Of a stretch of 8,393 bases of DNA, positions 1-5,971 are shown piece by piece. The stretch comes from Promethearchaeota archaeon. GTDB taxonomy: Archaea; Asgardarchaeota; Lokiarchaeia; Sigynarchaeales; SOKP01. Location: NCBI GenBank assembly GCA_030668025.1, contig DAOUUT010000160.1:1-8393 (forward strand), written 5' to 3'. A program made the position numbers and the translations under genes. How positions within the stretch are numbered: position 1 is the first letter of the stretch; each line of letters opens with the position of its first letter. Below the pieces are notes generated by a model that did not search any database, was not told the DNA's origin, and was given only the letters and a program-made list of their open reading frames with translations.

Positions 1-707
1 AAGAGATATTTAATAACGTAAGAAATGATGAGAGAACGGTTCTTTTAAGTTACGAGACAAGCGAAATTTTTGAATGTTATGGTATACTTTCTCCAAAGTC
101 AAGATTAGCAAAAACTCCCAGAGAAGCTATGGCATACCAAAAAGAGATTGGAAATTCAGTTATGAAAATCTCAAGCCCACAAATAATACATAAAACGGAT
201 GTGGGTGGTATAATATTAAACATCGATAATCCAGAGAAAGCTTTTGAAGCGTTCATTCAAATAGTTGATAATGCAAAAAAGTTTGGTCCTCAAAATGTCA
301 AAATTTATGGCGTAGAAATACAAGAAATGGTAAATTTTGAACAAGAAAAGAAAGTTAACGAGTTAATTATTGGCATGTCGCGGGATGCCCAATTTGGACC
401 GTTAATAATGGTTGGATCTGGTGGAATTTATGCTAATTTTCTTAAAGACGTTTCATTTGCTTTATCCTACAAATTTACTAAAGATAACGCAGCAGAAATG
501 CTTCAAAAAACAAAAATCTTTAGTCTTTTACAAGGAGTACGTGGCGAAAGCTCGTCAGATATCGAATCAATAATTGAAGTTCTATTACGCCTTTCACAAT
601 TAGTTAATGACTTCTCGGATATAATGGAATTAGACATCAACCCACTTTTAAGTTTTATGAAAGGTTATTCAGCCGTAGACCTTAAAATAACAATATCACG
701 AGAATGA
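1..707 (+). CDS. acdB: Acetate-CoA ligase (ADP-forming) beta subunit, ATP-grasp; 5' end cut by window
   Basis: This is the nucleotide-binding subunit of ADP-forming acetyl-CoA synthetase, which converts acetyl-CoA (or another acyl-CoA), ADP and phosphate to the acid, CoA and ATP in the cytoplasm. The frame is open from base 3, so the gene starts before the window; an internal ATG at 129 is not the start, because family-like sequence (SEIFECYGILSP) precedes it. About 235 residues are visible and beta subunits are usually about 230 residues, so only a few N-terminal residues should be missing, unless this is the C-terminal half of an alpha-beta fusion. The signature SPQIIHKTDVGG carries the histidine (codon 189-191) known in the Pyrococcus enzyme as the second phosphorylated active-site histidine. 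The ATP-grasp motifs DAQFGPLIMVGSGG, LLQGVRGE and ELDINPL are all present. It is probably co-transcribed with the gene at 773. Which acyl-CoA it prefers cannot be read from the sequence. Confidence 0.93.
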   Translation, partial: EIFNNVRNDERTVLLSYETSEIFECYGILSPKSRLAKTPREAMAYQKEIGNSVMKISSPQIIHKTDVGGIILNIDNPEKAFEAFIQIVDNAKKFGPQNVKIYGVEIQEMVNFEQEKKVNELIIGMSRDAQFGPLIMVGSGGIYANFLKDVSFALSYKFTKDNAAEMLQKTKIFSLLQGVRGESSSDIESIIEVLLRLSQLVNDFSDIMELDINPLLSFMKGYSAVDLKITISRE

Positions 708-731
708 AATATCAGAAAATATAAAAAATTA

Positions 732-765
732 ATAATATATAATAAAATTTGAAGAGAAAAAAGGT
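732..765 (+). promoter_or_regulatory. AT-rich TATA-like stretch and Shine-Dalgarno AAGGT before the 773 start
   Basis: AAGGT at 761-765 lies 7 bases before an ATG at 773 and is the clearest Shine-Dalgarno-like sequence in the window. It favours ATG 773 over the in-frame TTG at 749, which lies upstream of it. A TATA-like run (taatatataataaaa, 732-746) precedes it and could give a second promoter, but the gap to the upstream gene is only 65 bases, so read-through from acdB is equally possible. Confidence 0.45.
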
Positions 766-772
766 ATCAAAG

Positions 773-1837
773 ATGATAAAATCAATATATTTATGTTCAT
801 TGCGAGAACATGTTGGAAAAAGCCTTTTAACGATTGGAATCATGTCAAAGTTACAAGAAGAAGGTAAAAAAGTAGCTTATTTTAAACCAATTGGCCAACC
901 TAAAGGAGCTTTTTCTGATAAAGCTGATAGAGACGTTGGATTTATTCAAAATACAATTTTTAAAACTACCTTACCGTACGATATTATTAGCCCTGTGTCA
1001 ATTCCAGATTGTTATTACGTTGATTTAATCGATGCGACTAAAAAAGAAGACAATCTCCAAATAATTAAAAACGCGTATGTCGAGTTGAGTAAATCATACG
1101 ATTACATCATTATCGAAGGGGCGCCGAGTATTAAAAAATACATCCGAGTTGGGTTGGATGATATTACAGTTGCCCAAGCTCTAGGAATCAACGAATTAGT
1201 TTTTATTCAAACAGAATCGTCCGATAAATGCATTGATAATTTGTTTTTTGCGAAGAAATATTTTGAATTTAGAAATATAAAGATAAAAGGAGTTATTTTT
1301 AACAAGATTGACTACGATTATAAAGCGCGGATTGAAGAACTAGAGGAAAATCATATTAAGCGCTATAATATTCCTATAATTGGGCTCATAGAAAAGAGTT
1401 TAGAGTTGTTGTCCCCCCGAGTCTCAGAGTTAATGGAAGCCATTGGTGGCGAACTTATAAATCAATCGACAATTGAAGGGTTAAATTCTATCGTAGAGAC
1501 ATACCTTATCCTTGCAATGAATGTTCAAGCCGCGTTAAAATACCTGCGCCAAGTAAAAAGAGTAGTAGTAATCACAGGAGGAGATCGTACTGATATTGCT
1601 TTAGAGGCTATTGAGGCAAATGTTTTGGCGTTAGTTTTGACAGGTTTTATGCAACCAGACGCTAAAGTAATATACGCGGCAAACGAGAAAAAGATACCCA
1701 TAATCTTAAGCCCATCTGACACCTACACAACAATAAGGAACATGGAACGCGTAAGGCCCGGAATCCAAGAGGAAGAAATCGAACTTGTTTTGGAACTCGT
1801 AAAAGAACATTTTGATTGGGATATTTTATTAAAATAG
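773..1837 (+). CDS. BioD-like P-loop / DRTGG-domain protein (phosphotransacetylase regulatory-type)
   Basis: This 354-residue protein matches the N-terminal and DRTGG domains of long phosphotransacetylases (COG0857-type, AAA_26 plus DRTGG) but has no acetyltransferase domain. The P-loop SLREHVGKSL lies at residues 9-18; the first glycine of the usual G-x4-GK[ST] is a serine, as in some relatives. A Walker-B-like strand YIIIEGAPS is at 111-119. The DRTGG domain covers about 230-345, with GGDRTDIALEA near 269 and DTYTT at 316-320. ATG 773 is chosen over the upstream TTG (749) because the family begins a few residues before the P-loop strand and a Shine-Dalgarno sequence precedes this ATG. It follows acdB by 65 bases on the same strand. 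Such proteins often sit beside ADP-forming acetyl-CoA synthetase genes in archaea, so a sensing or regulatory role in acetyl-CoA metabolism is inferred, not shown. An active phosphotransacetylase is unlikely. Confidence 0.85.
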   Translation: MIKSIYLCSLREHVGKSLLTIGIMSKLQEEGKKVAYFKPIGQPKGAFSDKADRDVGFIQNTIFKTTLPYDIISPVSIPDCYYVDLIDATKKEDNLQIIKNAYVELSKSYDYIIIEGAPSIKKYIRVGLDDITVAQALGINELVFIQTESSDKCIDNLFFAKKYFEFRNIKIKGVIFNKIDYDYKARIEELEENHIKRYNIPIIGLIEKSLELLSPRVSELMEAIGGELINQSTIEGLNSIVETYLILAMNVQAALKYLRQVKRVVVITGGDRTDIALEAIEANVLALVLTGFMQPDAKVIYAANEKKIPIILSPSDTYTTIRNMERVRPGIQEEEIELVLELVKEHFDWDILLK

Positions 1838-1962
1838 CAACAATTTACCCAATCTAATGGTGTTTTGCATTTTTAGCAATGCTAATAAAATCCCAATTAT
1901 GAAAGTTCATTTGATAATAACACGGAACTTATTGATTTTGTTTTAGCGAATACATCCTATAA

Positions 1963-1978
1963 TTTTTTTTTATTTTTT
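1963..1978 (+). terminator. T-rich tract, possible archaeal U-rich terminator
   Basis: Nine T, one A and six T in a row lie about 125 bases after the stop at 1837. Archaeal RNA polymerase can terminate at U-rich tracts without a hairpin. In such A+T-rich DNA the tract may be fortuitous. Confidence 0.35.
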
Positions 1979-2053
1979 CAAATCGATGGTAAAATTTCTA
2001 AAAACAATCATTACTTAACGAAATTGTTGAATTTTAGTCAAAAGAAAACTTAA

Positions 2054-2101
2054 AAATCACATAAAAGTTATATTAATGACTTTTTTCTTTATAGGTGATT
2101 T
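2054..2101. repeat. Imperfect inverted repeat / hairpin in the intergenic gap
   Basis: AAATCAC (2054-2060) pairs with GTGATTT (2095-2101), and the adjoining ATAAA (2061-2065) pairs with TTTAT (2088-2092) across a 2-base bulge. This gives about 12 pairs around a 22-base loop, and the outer part contains G-C pairs. Its role is unknown; it could be part of a small RNA or of the 3' end of the upstream transcript. Confidence 0.35.
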
Positions 2102-2233
2102 ATACTTTTAGTGCATATCAGCATTATTTATCAAAAATAGTTAACGATATTGATAATGCAATTTCCGTTTTCGTTCCTTTAAATTTCCGAAATCATTCCC
2201 ATTATTATCAAAAATGTGCGAAAAAAGTCATGA

Positions 2234-2241
2234 TTTAAATA
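2234..2241 (+). promoter_or_regulatory. TATA box for the gene at 2296
   Basis: TTTAAATA is a good archaeal TATA sequence. Transcription would start near 2264, giving a leader of about 32 bases. It lies within an imperfect palindrome (ATGATTT 2230-2236 / AAATCAT 2246-2252). Confidence 0.5.
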
Positions 2242-2253
2242 TTAAAAATCATA

Positions 2254-2268
2254 TTTCTATCATAGAAA
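2254..2268. promoter_or_regulatory. 15-base palindrome at predicted start site, candidate operator
   Basis: TTTCTAT-C-ATAGAAA is a perfect inverted repeat of 7 bases with a one-base centre. It lies 12 bases after the TATA box, over the predicted transcription start of the 2296 gene, which is where an archaeal repressor would block transcription. About one such palindrome is expected by chance in a window this A+T-rich, so its position is the main support. Confidence 0.4.
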
Positions 2269-2295
2269 CATAAAAAAAAATTGAATTGATGAAAA

Positions 2296-2565
2296 ATGGT
2301 TGTAAAAGTAAATAAAAGAAATATTGACGATGTATTTGATGATAAATATAATAAAATAAGAGAATCATTATCAGGCTTAAAAGAGATTTTTAATATTAAT
2401 CTTTTAGAGAATAATATATATAATCAATGCGCTACCGATAATCTTGAGTCCATACACGAAAATGTAATCAGTCTATTAAAACTTATGTACTCACCTCGAG
2501 AAGTGAGAATGAGGTTGAGAGAGATAGAATATGACGAGCTTGAAGCTCAAGAAAGCTATACCTAA
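2296..2565 (+). CDS. Small hypothetical protein, 89 residues
   Basis: I do not recognise this protein. It is highly charged, with no signal peptide, membrane segment or metal motif. The N-terminal half is acidic and rich in Asn and Asp; the C-terminal third (SPREVRMRLREIEYDELEAQ, 66-85) looks like a charged amphipathic helix that could mediate pairing or binding. The ATG is the only sensible start, since an in-frame stop lies at 2290. A TATA box and a palindrome precede it at suitable distances, and Asn, Lys and Ile codon use resembles the neighbours, so I believe it is a real gene. It has its own promoter, a long gap upstream and a convergent GH32 gene downstream, so context gives no clear functional hint. 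Confidence 0.6.
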   Translation: MVVKVNKRNIDDVFDDKYNKIRESLSGLKEIFNINLLENNIYNQCATDNLESIHENVISLLKLMYSPREVRMRLREIEYDELEAQESYT

Positions 2566-2574
2566 CAATATTCC

Positions 2575-2580
2575 TTTTTT
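2575..2580 (+). terminator. Short T tract after the 89-residue gene
   Basis: Six T, followed by ATT and more T-rich sequence, begin 10 bases after the stop at 2565. This suits a U-tract archaeal terminator between two convergent genes. No convincing hairpin precedes it. Confidence 0.25.
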
Positions 2581-2672
2581 ATTCGTTTATTAAAAATATT
2601 TGTGTGCTTTTCGTCAAAACTGATACTTATTATTACTAAATTTTTATATTAAGAAAATAAATTTGTATTATA

Positions 2673-4043
2673 TTATTTCCAAATTGATTTTAATTCCCAA
2701 ATATCGAGAGAATTCACTTTTACTTTTCCTCCTGTTGCAAATAGATCAATAGCAAAAGGTAAGTTGCGTTTGGAAACGATTTGACCCGTAATACATTCAC
2801 GATGGTTTGCAAAAACTTCGATAATCGAATTGTCAATAAATATATGCAAGTTCAATTTCTTACTATTGCTTTCAAGAATGAAATTAACTTTATCTTTACC
2901 AGACCATAATAAGTTATTTGATTGGTCATATCCGATTGATTCAGTTTGGTCTATAGATTTGGAATCAAATAAATTAATTCCAAAAGATTTTGCATCAAGT
3001 AATTCAAACTTTATCACGATTTCTAAATGTTTACTTCGAATTCTTTTTAAAATTGCCTTAAAATTTTGAGAAATTACTATGTTGCTAAATTTATAATGCT
3101 TTTTCCTCAATTTTTCGAGCTCAGGTAAGGGGGCGTATCTTAACTTGTTATCTGGACCTAAACTCAATATCCGTGGTAAGGACAAACAACCGTTCCATCC
3201 TTTAATGCCTATAGCACGAATCCAAGCCCATAAGATGATTCTATCACGTGGGCCCTTCATTAAATTGGTTGCATAGAACAAACGACCGTGATCTAAAATG
3301 TGCCAATGATTTGGAGTAAAGGATTTATTATTATAGTCTCCTACAGCGTAGATAACTTTATTGTGGGGGGATACAATAAGTACGTATTTATCACTGATTG
3401 GAAAGAAATTTGGACATTCCCAATTCTTACCCTTCTTCCTATCTTCGATACATAATGGACCAACAAATTCCCAAGTGTAGAAGTCCAACGATTTATAAAG
3501 TAAAACTATAGGTTTTCTTGGAGAAATTAAATGCCCTCCTAAAACAGCGTACCATTCGTTACTTTCTTTCCATACAAAAGGATCGCGCCAATCTCCTACA
3601 TCTAATTTCTTATGAATTTCATGGGCCATTACAGGATTATTTTCGTATTTTTGCCAAGTCACCATGTCATCTGAGCTTGTAGCAATCCATTGTTCGGCTT
3701 CAGTAGCTGGTGGTTTATTAGGGCCTATACTAGTGTACAATATTGTTGGTGTGTTGTCAATAACGATACAACTTCCTGAAAAACAGTGCGTCTCACCTTT
3801 ATCTACAGAGGGAATCAATGCTATTGGTAAATGTTCCCATTGAACTAAATCTTTACTTTTAGCGTGACCCCAATGAACATTTCCCCATTGCGCTCCATAA
3901 GGGTTATGCTGATAAAAAATGTGATATTCTCCTTTATAGTAAATGGGGCCGTTTGGATCGTTCATCCAATTAGCTGGGGCGATAAAATGATATTTTGGCC
4001 TTAAAGGGTAATCTTCTACTCTTAAACGACTTTTCTTATCCAT
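2673..4043 (-). CDS. Glycoside hydrolase family 32 beta-fructosidase (sucrose/fructan hydrolase type)
   Basis: This 456-residue enzyme should cleave terminal beta-fructosides such as sucrose, inulin or levan fragments. The catalytic residues of GH32 are intact: the nucleophile D29 in WMNDPNG (26-32), the transition-state stabiliser D154 in RDP (153-155) and the acid/base E209 in WECPNFF (208-214). The FSGS motif is at 88-91. The five-bladed propeller covers about residues 15-310, and a C-terminal beta-sandwich follows, with the typical FIDNSIIEVFAN near 410. There is no signal peptide or membrane segment, so it should act in the cytoplasm on imported sugar, yet no sugar transporter or fructokinase lies in the window. 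Sucrose-6-phosphate is less likely in an archaeon without a phosphotransferase system. GH32 is mainly bacterial and eukaryotic with scattered archaeal members, so past transfer is plausible. It is flanked by unrelated genes. Confidence 0.93.
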   Translation of the reverse strand: MDKKSRLRVEDYPLRPKYHFIAPANWMNDPNGPIYYKGEYHIFYQHNPYGAQWGNVHWGHAKSKDLVQWEHLPIALIPSVDKGETHCFSGSCIVIDNTPTILYTSIGPNKPPATEAEQWIATSSDDMVTWQKYENNPVMAHEIHKKLDVGDWRDPFVWKESNEWYAVLGGHLISPRKPIVLLYKSLDFYTWEFVGPLCIEDRKKGKNWECPNFFPISDKYVLIVSPHNKVIYAVGDYNNKSFTPNHWHILDHGRLFYATNLMKGPRDRIILWAWIRAIGIKGWNGCLSLPRILSLGPDNKLRYAPLPELEKLRKKHYKFSNIVISQNFKAILKRIRSKHLEIVIKFELLDAKSFGINLFDSKSIDQTESIGYDQSNNLLWSGKDKVNFILESNSKKLNLHIFIDNSIIEVFANHRECITGQIVSKRNLPFAIDLFATGGKVKVNSLDIWELKSIWK

Positions 4044-4117
4044 TTCTAAATAGGGCTTCCTTTCATTATTTTTATCTATTAATAAATCTTAAATTTTGAA
4101 AATTATTTCTAATTTTC

Positions 4118-4127
4118 TAAATAAATA
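4118..4127 (-). promoter_or_regulatory. Possible TATA box for the GH32 gene
   Basis: Read on the minus strand this is TATTTATTTA, placing transcription start near 4096 and leaving a leader of about 50 bases. AATTTT-G-AAAATT (4092-4104), a perfect 13-base palindrome, covers that start site. An AGGA (minus strand) lies in the leader but about 14 bases from the ATG, too far for a typical Shine-Dalgarno. Both elements are low-complexity, so support is modest. Confidence 0.3.
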
Positions 4128-4156
4128 GAGGTTTAAAGAATATTAAAATAAGGAAT

Positions 4157-4801
4157 CTAGAATTCTGAACCACAACTAGGGCAAAATTTCGCTTCAGCAG
4201 GTAATTTTCCGCTACAATTAGGGCAAAAATTTGGCTTCGTTATAGTATCCACAGTTTTTCTTGTAGAAGTAGATGGTGCTTTACTATAATACTCTTCTTT
4301 CAGTTTTATTATTTCTCTATCTAATTTAGAGCTATTTTTTCTCGATTTCGAAAAAACTATAGTTAGTACCCATAAAATTATTATTGGTCCCACAATGTAA
4401 ATGAGTGAAATAATTAGAGTTATAAAAGAAAAAACATAACTCCCATAAGGATCCACTGGTGTAAAAGCCAGATAAAAAAAGAGATATAACACAAATCCGC
4501 ATGTGACCAATATAGCTGCAGTTAAAGAGACTTTAAATGTCCAATCGAATTTTGTATCTATTAAGTTTTCTTCTGTATTTTTTGTCCTATTTAGAATAAA
4601 ACTAATTCTAAATTTGCTACCTGAAAGATAAGAACCAATCAGGACAAGATTGTCTGATGAATTAAGTACTGGCTTTTTTCCTGCTGAAAAACAATAATGC
4701 ACATTACCTTGATTATCTTCGAGCATGAAGGCTAAATTGCCCGATTCAGATTTAACGAATTGTTTTACTCTTCCTTCTAATATTGCTGTGGGAACTGACA
4801 T
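4157..4801 (-). CDS. OB-fold-like / two-helix membrane / C-terminal zinc-ribbon protein
   Basis: I recognise the layout but not a named family; no enzymatic motif is seen. Residues 5-75 look like a small beta-barrel of OB type (EGRVKQF..., then LVLIGSYLSGSKFRIS and a conserved-looking ILNRTKN). Two membrane helices follow at about 89-113 and 122-150, then a charged helical stretch (152-172) and a zinc ribbon with C193-x2-C196 and C207-x2-C210 at the very C terminus. With two helices, both ends should be on the same side, most likely the cytoplasm, so the OB-like domain and the zinc ribbon could act together at the inner membrane face. Zinc-ribbon membrane proteins of this sort are common in archaea and mostly uncharacterised. 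The start is supported by a TATA box 30-38 bases upstream and no Shine-Dalgarno, suggesting a nearly leaderless mRNA. Confidence 0.8.
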   Translation of the reverse strand: MSVPTAILEGRVKQFVKSESGNLAFMLEDNQGNVHYCFSAGKKPVLNSSDNLVLIGSYLSGSKFRISFILNRTKNTEENLIDTKFDWTFKVSLTAAILVTCGFVLYLFFYLAFTPVDPYGSYVFSFITLIISLIYIVGPIIILWVLTIVFSKSRKNSSKLDREIIKLKEEYYSKAPSTSTRKTVDTITKPNFCPNCSGKLPAEAKFCPSCGSEF

Positions 4802-4809
4802 GTTAATAA

Positions 4810-4844
4810 TAACTTTTAATTGAAGATCAAATATTTAAAAGTTA
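4810..4844 (-). repeat. 10-base inverted repeat after a stop codon and around the next promoter
   Basis: TAACTTTTAA (4810-4819) and TTAAAAGTTA (4835-4844) are perfectly complementary with a 15-base spacer. On the minus strand the hairpin begins 3 bases after the stop of the 4848-5438 gene, so it could end that transcript. Its right arm also overlaps the TATA box of the next gene, so it could be an operator instead. Confidence 0.45.
4831..4839 (-). promoter_or_regulatory. TATA box for the OB/zinc-ribbon gene
   Basis: On the minus strand this reads TTTAAATAT. Its centre is 34 bases before the ATG at 4801, giving a leader of only a few bases. It matches the TTTAAATA box in front of the 2296 gene. 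Confidence 0.5.
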
Positions 4845-4847
4845 TAC

Positions 4848-5438
4848 CTATTTTAAAACTTTTTTATTATTCATTTTTCTAAATCCGTGTTCGTATAATT
4901 TATCTCTAATTGGTTTCCACGCGGGACAATTATCCCAATCGCCTTTATATTCGCATTTTAAGCACTCTTTTTTTATTTGATTTGATCTGATATACGCTAT
5001 AGCCCCAATAATAAAATTAAGTTCCACTAAGACAAGAATTTTTATTATTATTGGAAGGGGTAAGAAAATTATTGAAACGATATGAAATCCTACTCCTATA
5101 CCATTAAATGCTTTTGAGAAAACTTTTAAAAACTTATATTTTGTTAAGCCTAAAATATTAAGGATAATTGGAGTAAAAAAAACAAAAGACATTAGATATA
5201 ACACCACTAAATTGTAGATATTTAATTCAACTAATAATAAAGTAAGAATAATTGTTATTAATATGAAAGGGTAAAGCGTAAAACAACCAATACAAAATTT
5301 ATATTTGCCTATATGGTAAACATGGCTAGAAAATTGGTCGCAATTTGGGTGGTGCGATAGTAAAATAGGTTTGAAATCAGACACAAGTAAACTAAAACGA
5401 GAAAACTTTTTCCTAATTTTTTTAAAAAAATTTACCAT
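4848..5438 (-). CDS. Multi-pass membrane protein with His/Cys motif, function unknown
   Basis: This 196-residue protein has a basic N terminus, then a dense potential metal site before the first helix: H29-H30-P-N-C33, H39, H42 and C49-x2-C52 (CIGC). About four hydrophobic segments follow (roughly 54-70, 75-98, 112-133, 134-150), then a second cysteine set, C159-x2-C162 and C171, in a charged tail. The pattern of His/Cys residues ending in CxGC next to a helix resembles DUF2085-type predicted membrane proteins, but I cannot confirm membership. With four helices the two Cys clusters would lie on the same side and might form one metal or redox site. The neighbours, two other small membrane proteins, do not identify a function. 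It has its own TATA box and a hairpin directly after its stop, so it is probably transcribed alone. Confidence 0.75.
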   Translation of the reverse strand: MVNFFKKIRKKFSRFSLLVSDFKPILLSHHPNCDQFSSHVYHIGKYKFCIGCFTLYPFILITIILTLLLVELNIYNLVVLYLMSFVFFTPIILNILGLTKYKFLKVFSKAFNGIGVGFHIVSIIFLPLPIIIKILVLVELNFIIGAIAYIRSNQIKKECLKCEYKGDWDNCPAWKPIRDKLYEHGFRKMNNKKVLK

Positions 5439-5468
5439 AATTGAAGGAGAAACCTCAAATCTTGATAA

Positions 5469-5483
5469 TTAAAATAATTTTAA
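5469..5483. promoter_or_regulatory. 15-base AT palindrome at predicted start site
   Basis: TTAAAAT-A-ATTTTAA is a perfect inverted repeat lying 7 bases downstream of the TATA box (minus strand) of the 4848-5438 gene, over the predicted start of transcription. It contains no G or C, so a chance origin is quite possible. Confidence 0.25.
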
Positions 5484-5490
5484 GTGCGTT

Positions 5491-5500
5491 TATTTATAAA
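5491..5500 (-). promoter_or_regulatory. TATA box for the His/Cys membrane protein gene
   Basis: On the minus strand this reads TTTATAAATA. Transcription would start near 5469 with a leader of about 30 bases. A GAGG lies 15-18 bases before the ATG, too far for a normal Shine-Dalgarno. The box touches the U-tract of the terminator of the preceding gene. Confidence 0.5.
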
Positions 5501-5536
5501 AAATAAAAAAAATAGTTGATTTTAAGATAACTATTT
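5498..5536 (-). terminator. Hairpin plus U-tract terminator of the 72-residue gene
   Basis: Read on the minus strand, AAATAGTT and AACTATTT form an 8-pair stem (5529-5536 with 5510-5517) with an 11-base loop. It is followed directly by T5-A-T6 (5498-5509). The stem starts 5 bases after the stop codon at 5542-5544. This is the best terminator in the window and separates the 72-residue gene from the one after it. Confidence 0.6.
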
Positions 5537-5541
5537 CTAAA

Positions 5542-5760
5542 TTAATCTCTTACAACTAAGTAAATAATACATCCAATACAGTTAGTGAGTAAAACGATTA
5601 ACAACCACACAGCTGCATTCATGTCTCTCTTTTTGGCATCTTTATAGACCCAAATTGCGATAAGCAAGCCAATAACGAAGAAAACGATGACAAAAATAAT
5701 TAACATCATATATAGTCCTGCAAGAAAAGCAAATGGATCGTAAGGAATTGTAAATAACAT
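5542..5760 (-). CDS. Small two-helix membrane protein, PLDc_N-like
   Basis: This 72-residue protein consists of a hydrophobic helix (about 11-38), a short basic loop WVYKDAKKRDMNAA (37-50) and a second helix (51-69) ending in GCIIYLVVRD. The pairing of a 'YKDAKKRxMNAAxW' loop with a final 'G-x-IIYLVVR' is typical of phospholipase D N-terminal-like (PLDc_N) segments, which occur alone as small membrane proteins in many archaea and bacteria. No enzymatic domain is attached, so no phospholipase activity should be inferred. The loop charge suggests a cytoplasmic loop with both ends outside. It is divergent from the propeller gene at 6002 and has its own terminator, so it is probably a single-gene unit. 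Confidence 0.75.
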   Translation of the reverse strand: MLFTIPYDPFAFLAGLYMMLIIFVIVFFVIGLLIAIWVYKDAKKRDMNAAVWLLIVLLTNCIGCIIYLVVRD

Positions 5761-5797
5761 TTATTTTTTTCTCTTTTAATTTTTTTTGTTTAGTTGT

Positions 5798-5817
5798 ACA
5801 AATTTTTTTAAATTTGT
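5798..5817 (-). promoter_or_regulatory. Inverted repeat overlapping TATA-like box of the 72-residue gene
   Basis: ACAAATTT (5798-5805) and AAATTTGT (5810-5817) form a perfect 8-base inverted repeat with a 4-base spacer. On the minus strand it includes a TATA-like TTTAAAAAAA centred near 5808, which would start transcription near 5783 and give a leader of about 22 bases. A regulator binding here would compete with TBP. Confidence 0.4.
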
Positions 5818-5971
5818 TGTAATTTACATATTCGGCCTTTATTTAAAGATATTCCTATTATTATATTTCAAATCATATCTTTTATCTGAATAGAATTTAA
5901 AATAAGTTTTTTAAAAATAGAATAAGACGACAAAATTATTCTAAAGTCTTACAATTTTCAATTAGTAATAG

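Larger units (their letters stand above)
1838..2229. other. Long non-coding gap, no gene recognised
   Basis: No frame on either strand gives more than very short peptides here, and no tRNA-like T-loop signature is seen. The gap holds a small stem (TTAGC/GCTAA with a 3-base loop, 1873-1885) 35 bases after the upstream stop, a long T tract near 1963 and a larger imperfect hairpin at 2054-2101, listed separately. It could be an untranslated region, an unrecognised small RNA or simply spacer. Confidence 0.5.

Noticed and set aside
129..131. ATG 129 as the start of the acetyl-CoA synthetase beta subunit
   Set aside because: The frame stays open to the window edge and the 42 codons before it match the N-terminal part of the family.
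749..772. In-frame TTG at 749 as start of the BioD-like gene
   Set aside because: The Shine-Dalgarno AAGGT lies downstream of it at 761-765, the extra eight residues are lysine-rich and unlike the family N terminus, and ATG 773 fits better.
1525..1722. Minus-strand open frame of 65 codons inside the BioD-like gene
   Set aside because: It lies wholly antisense to the conserved DRTGG domain and its peptide shows no recognisable domain.
1838..2295. Decayed gene or tRNA in the long gap
   Set aside because: Both strands give only very short peptides without recognisable motifs, and no tRNA arms or T-loop signature could be found.
2536..2548. Palindrome GAGCTT-G-AAGCTC near the end of the 89-residue gene
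   Set aside because: It lies inside coding sequence, encodes an ordinary helical DELEAQ stretch, and would leave too small a loop for a full hairpin.
2830..3069. Plus-strand open frame of 79 codons inside the GH32 gene
   Set aside because: It is antisense to the conserved C-terminal sandwich of GH32 and has no promoter or family features.
4157..5760. The three minus-strand membrane genes as one operon or a new membrane system
   Set aside because: Each gene has its own TATA-like box, and terminator-like hairpins lie after two of the stop codons; shared membrane location alone does not link them.
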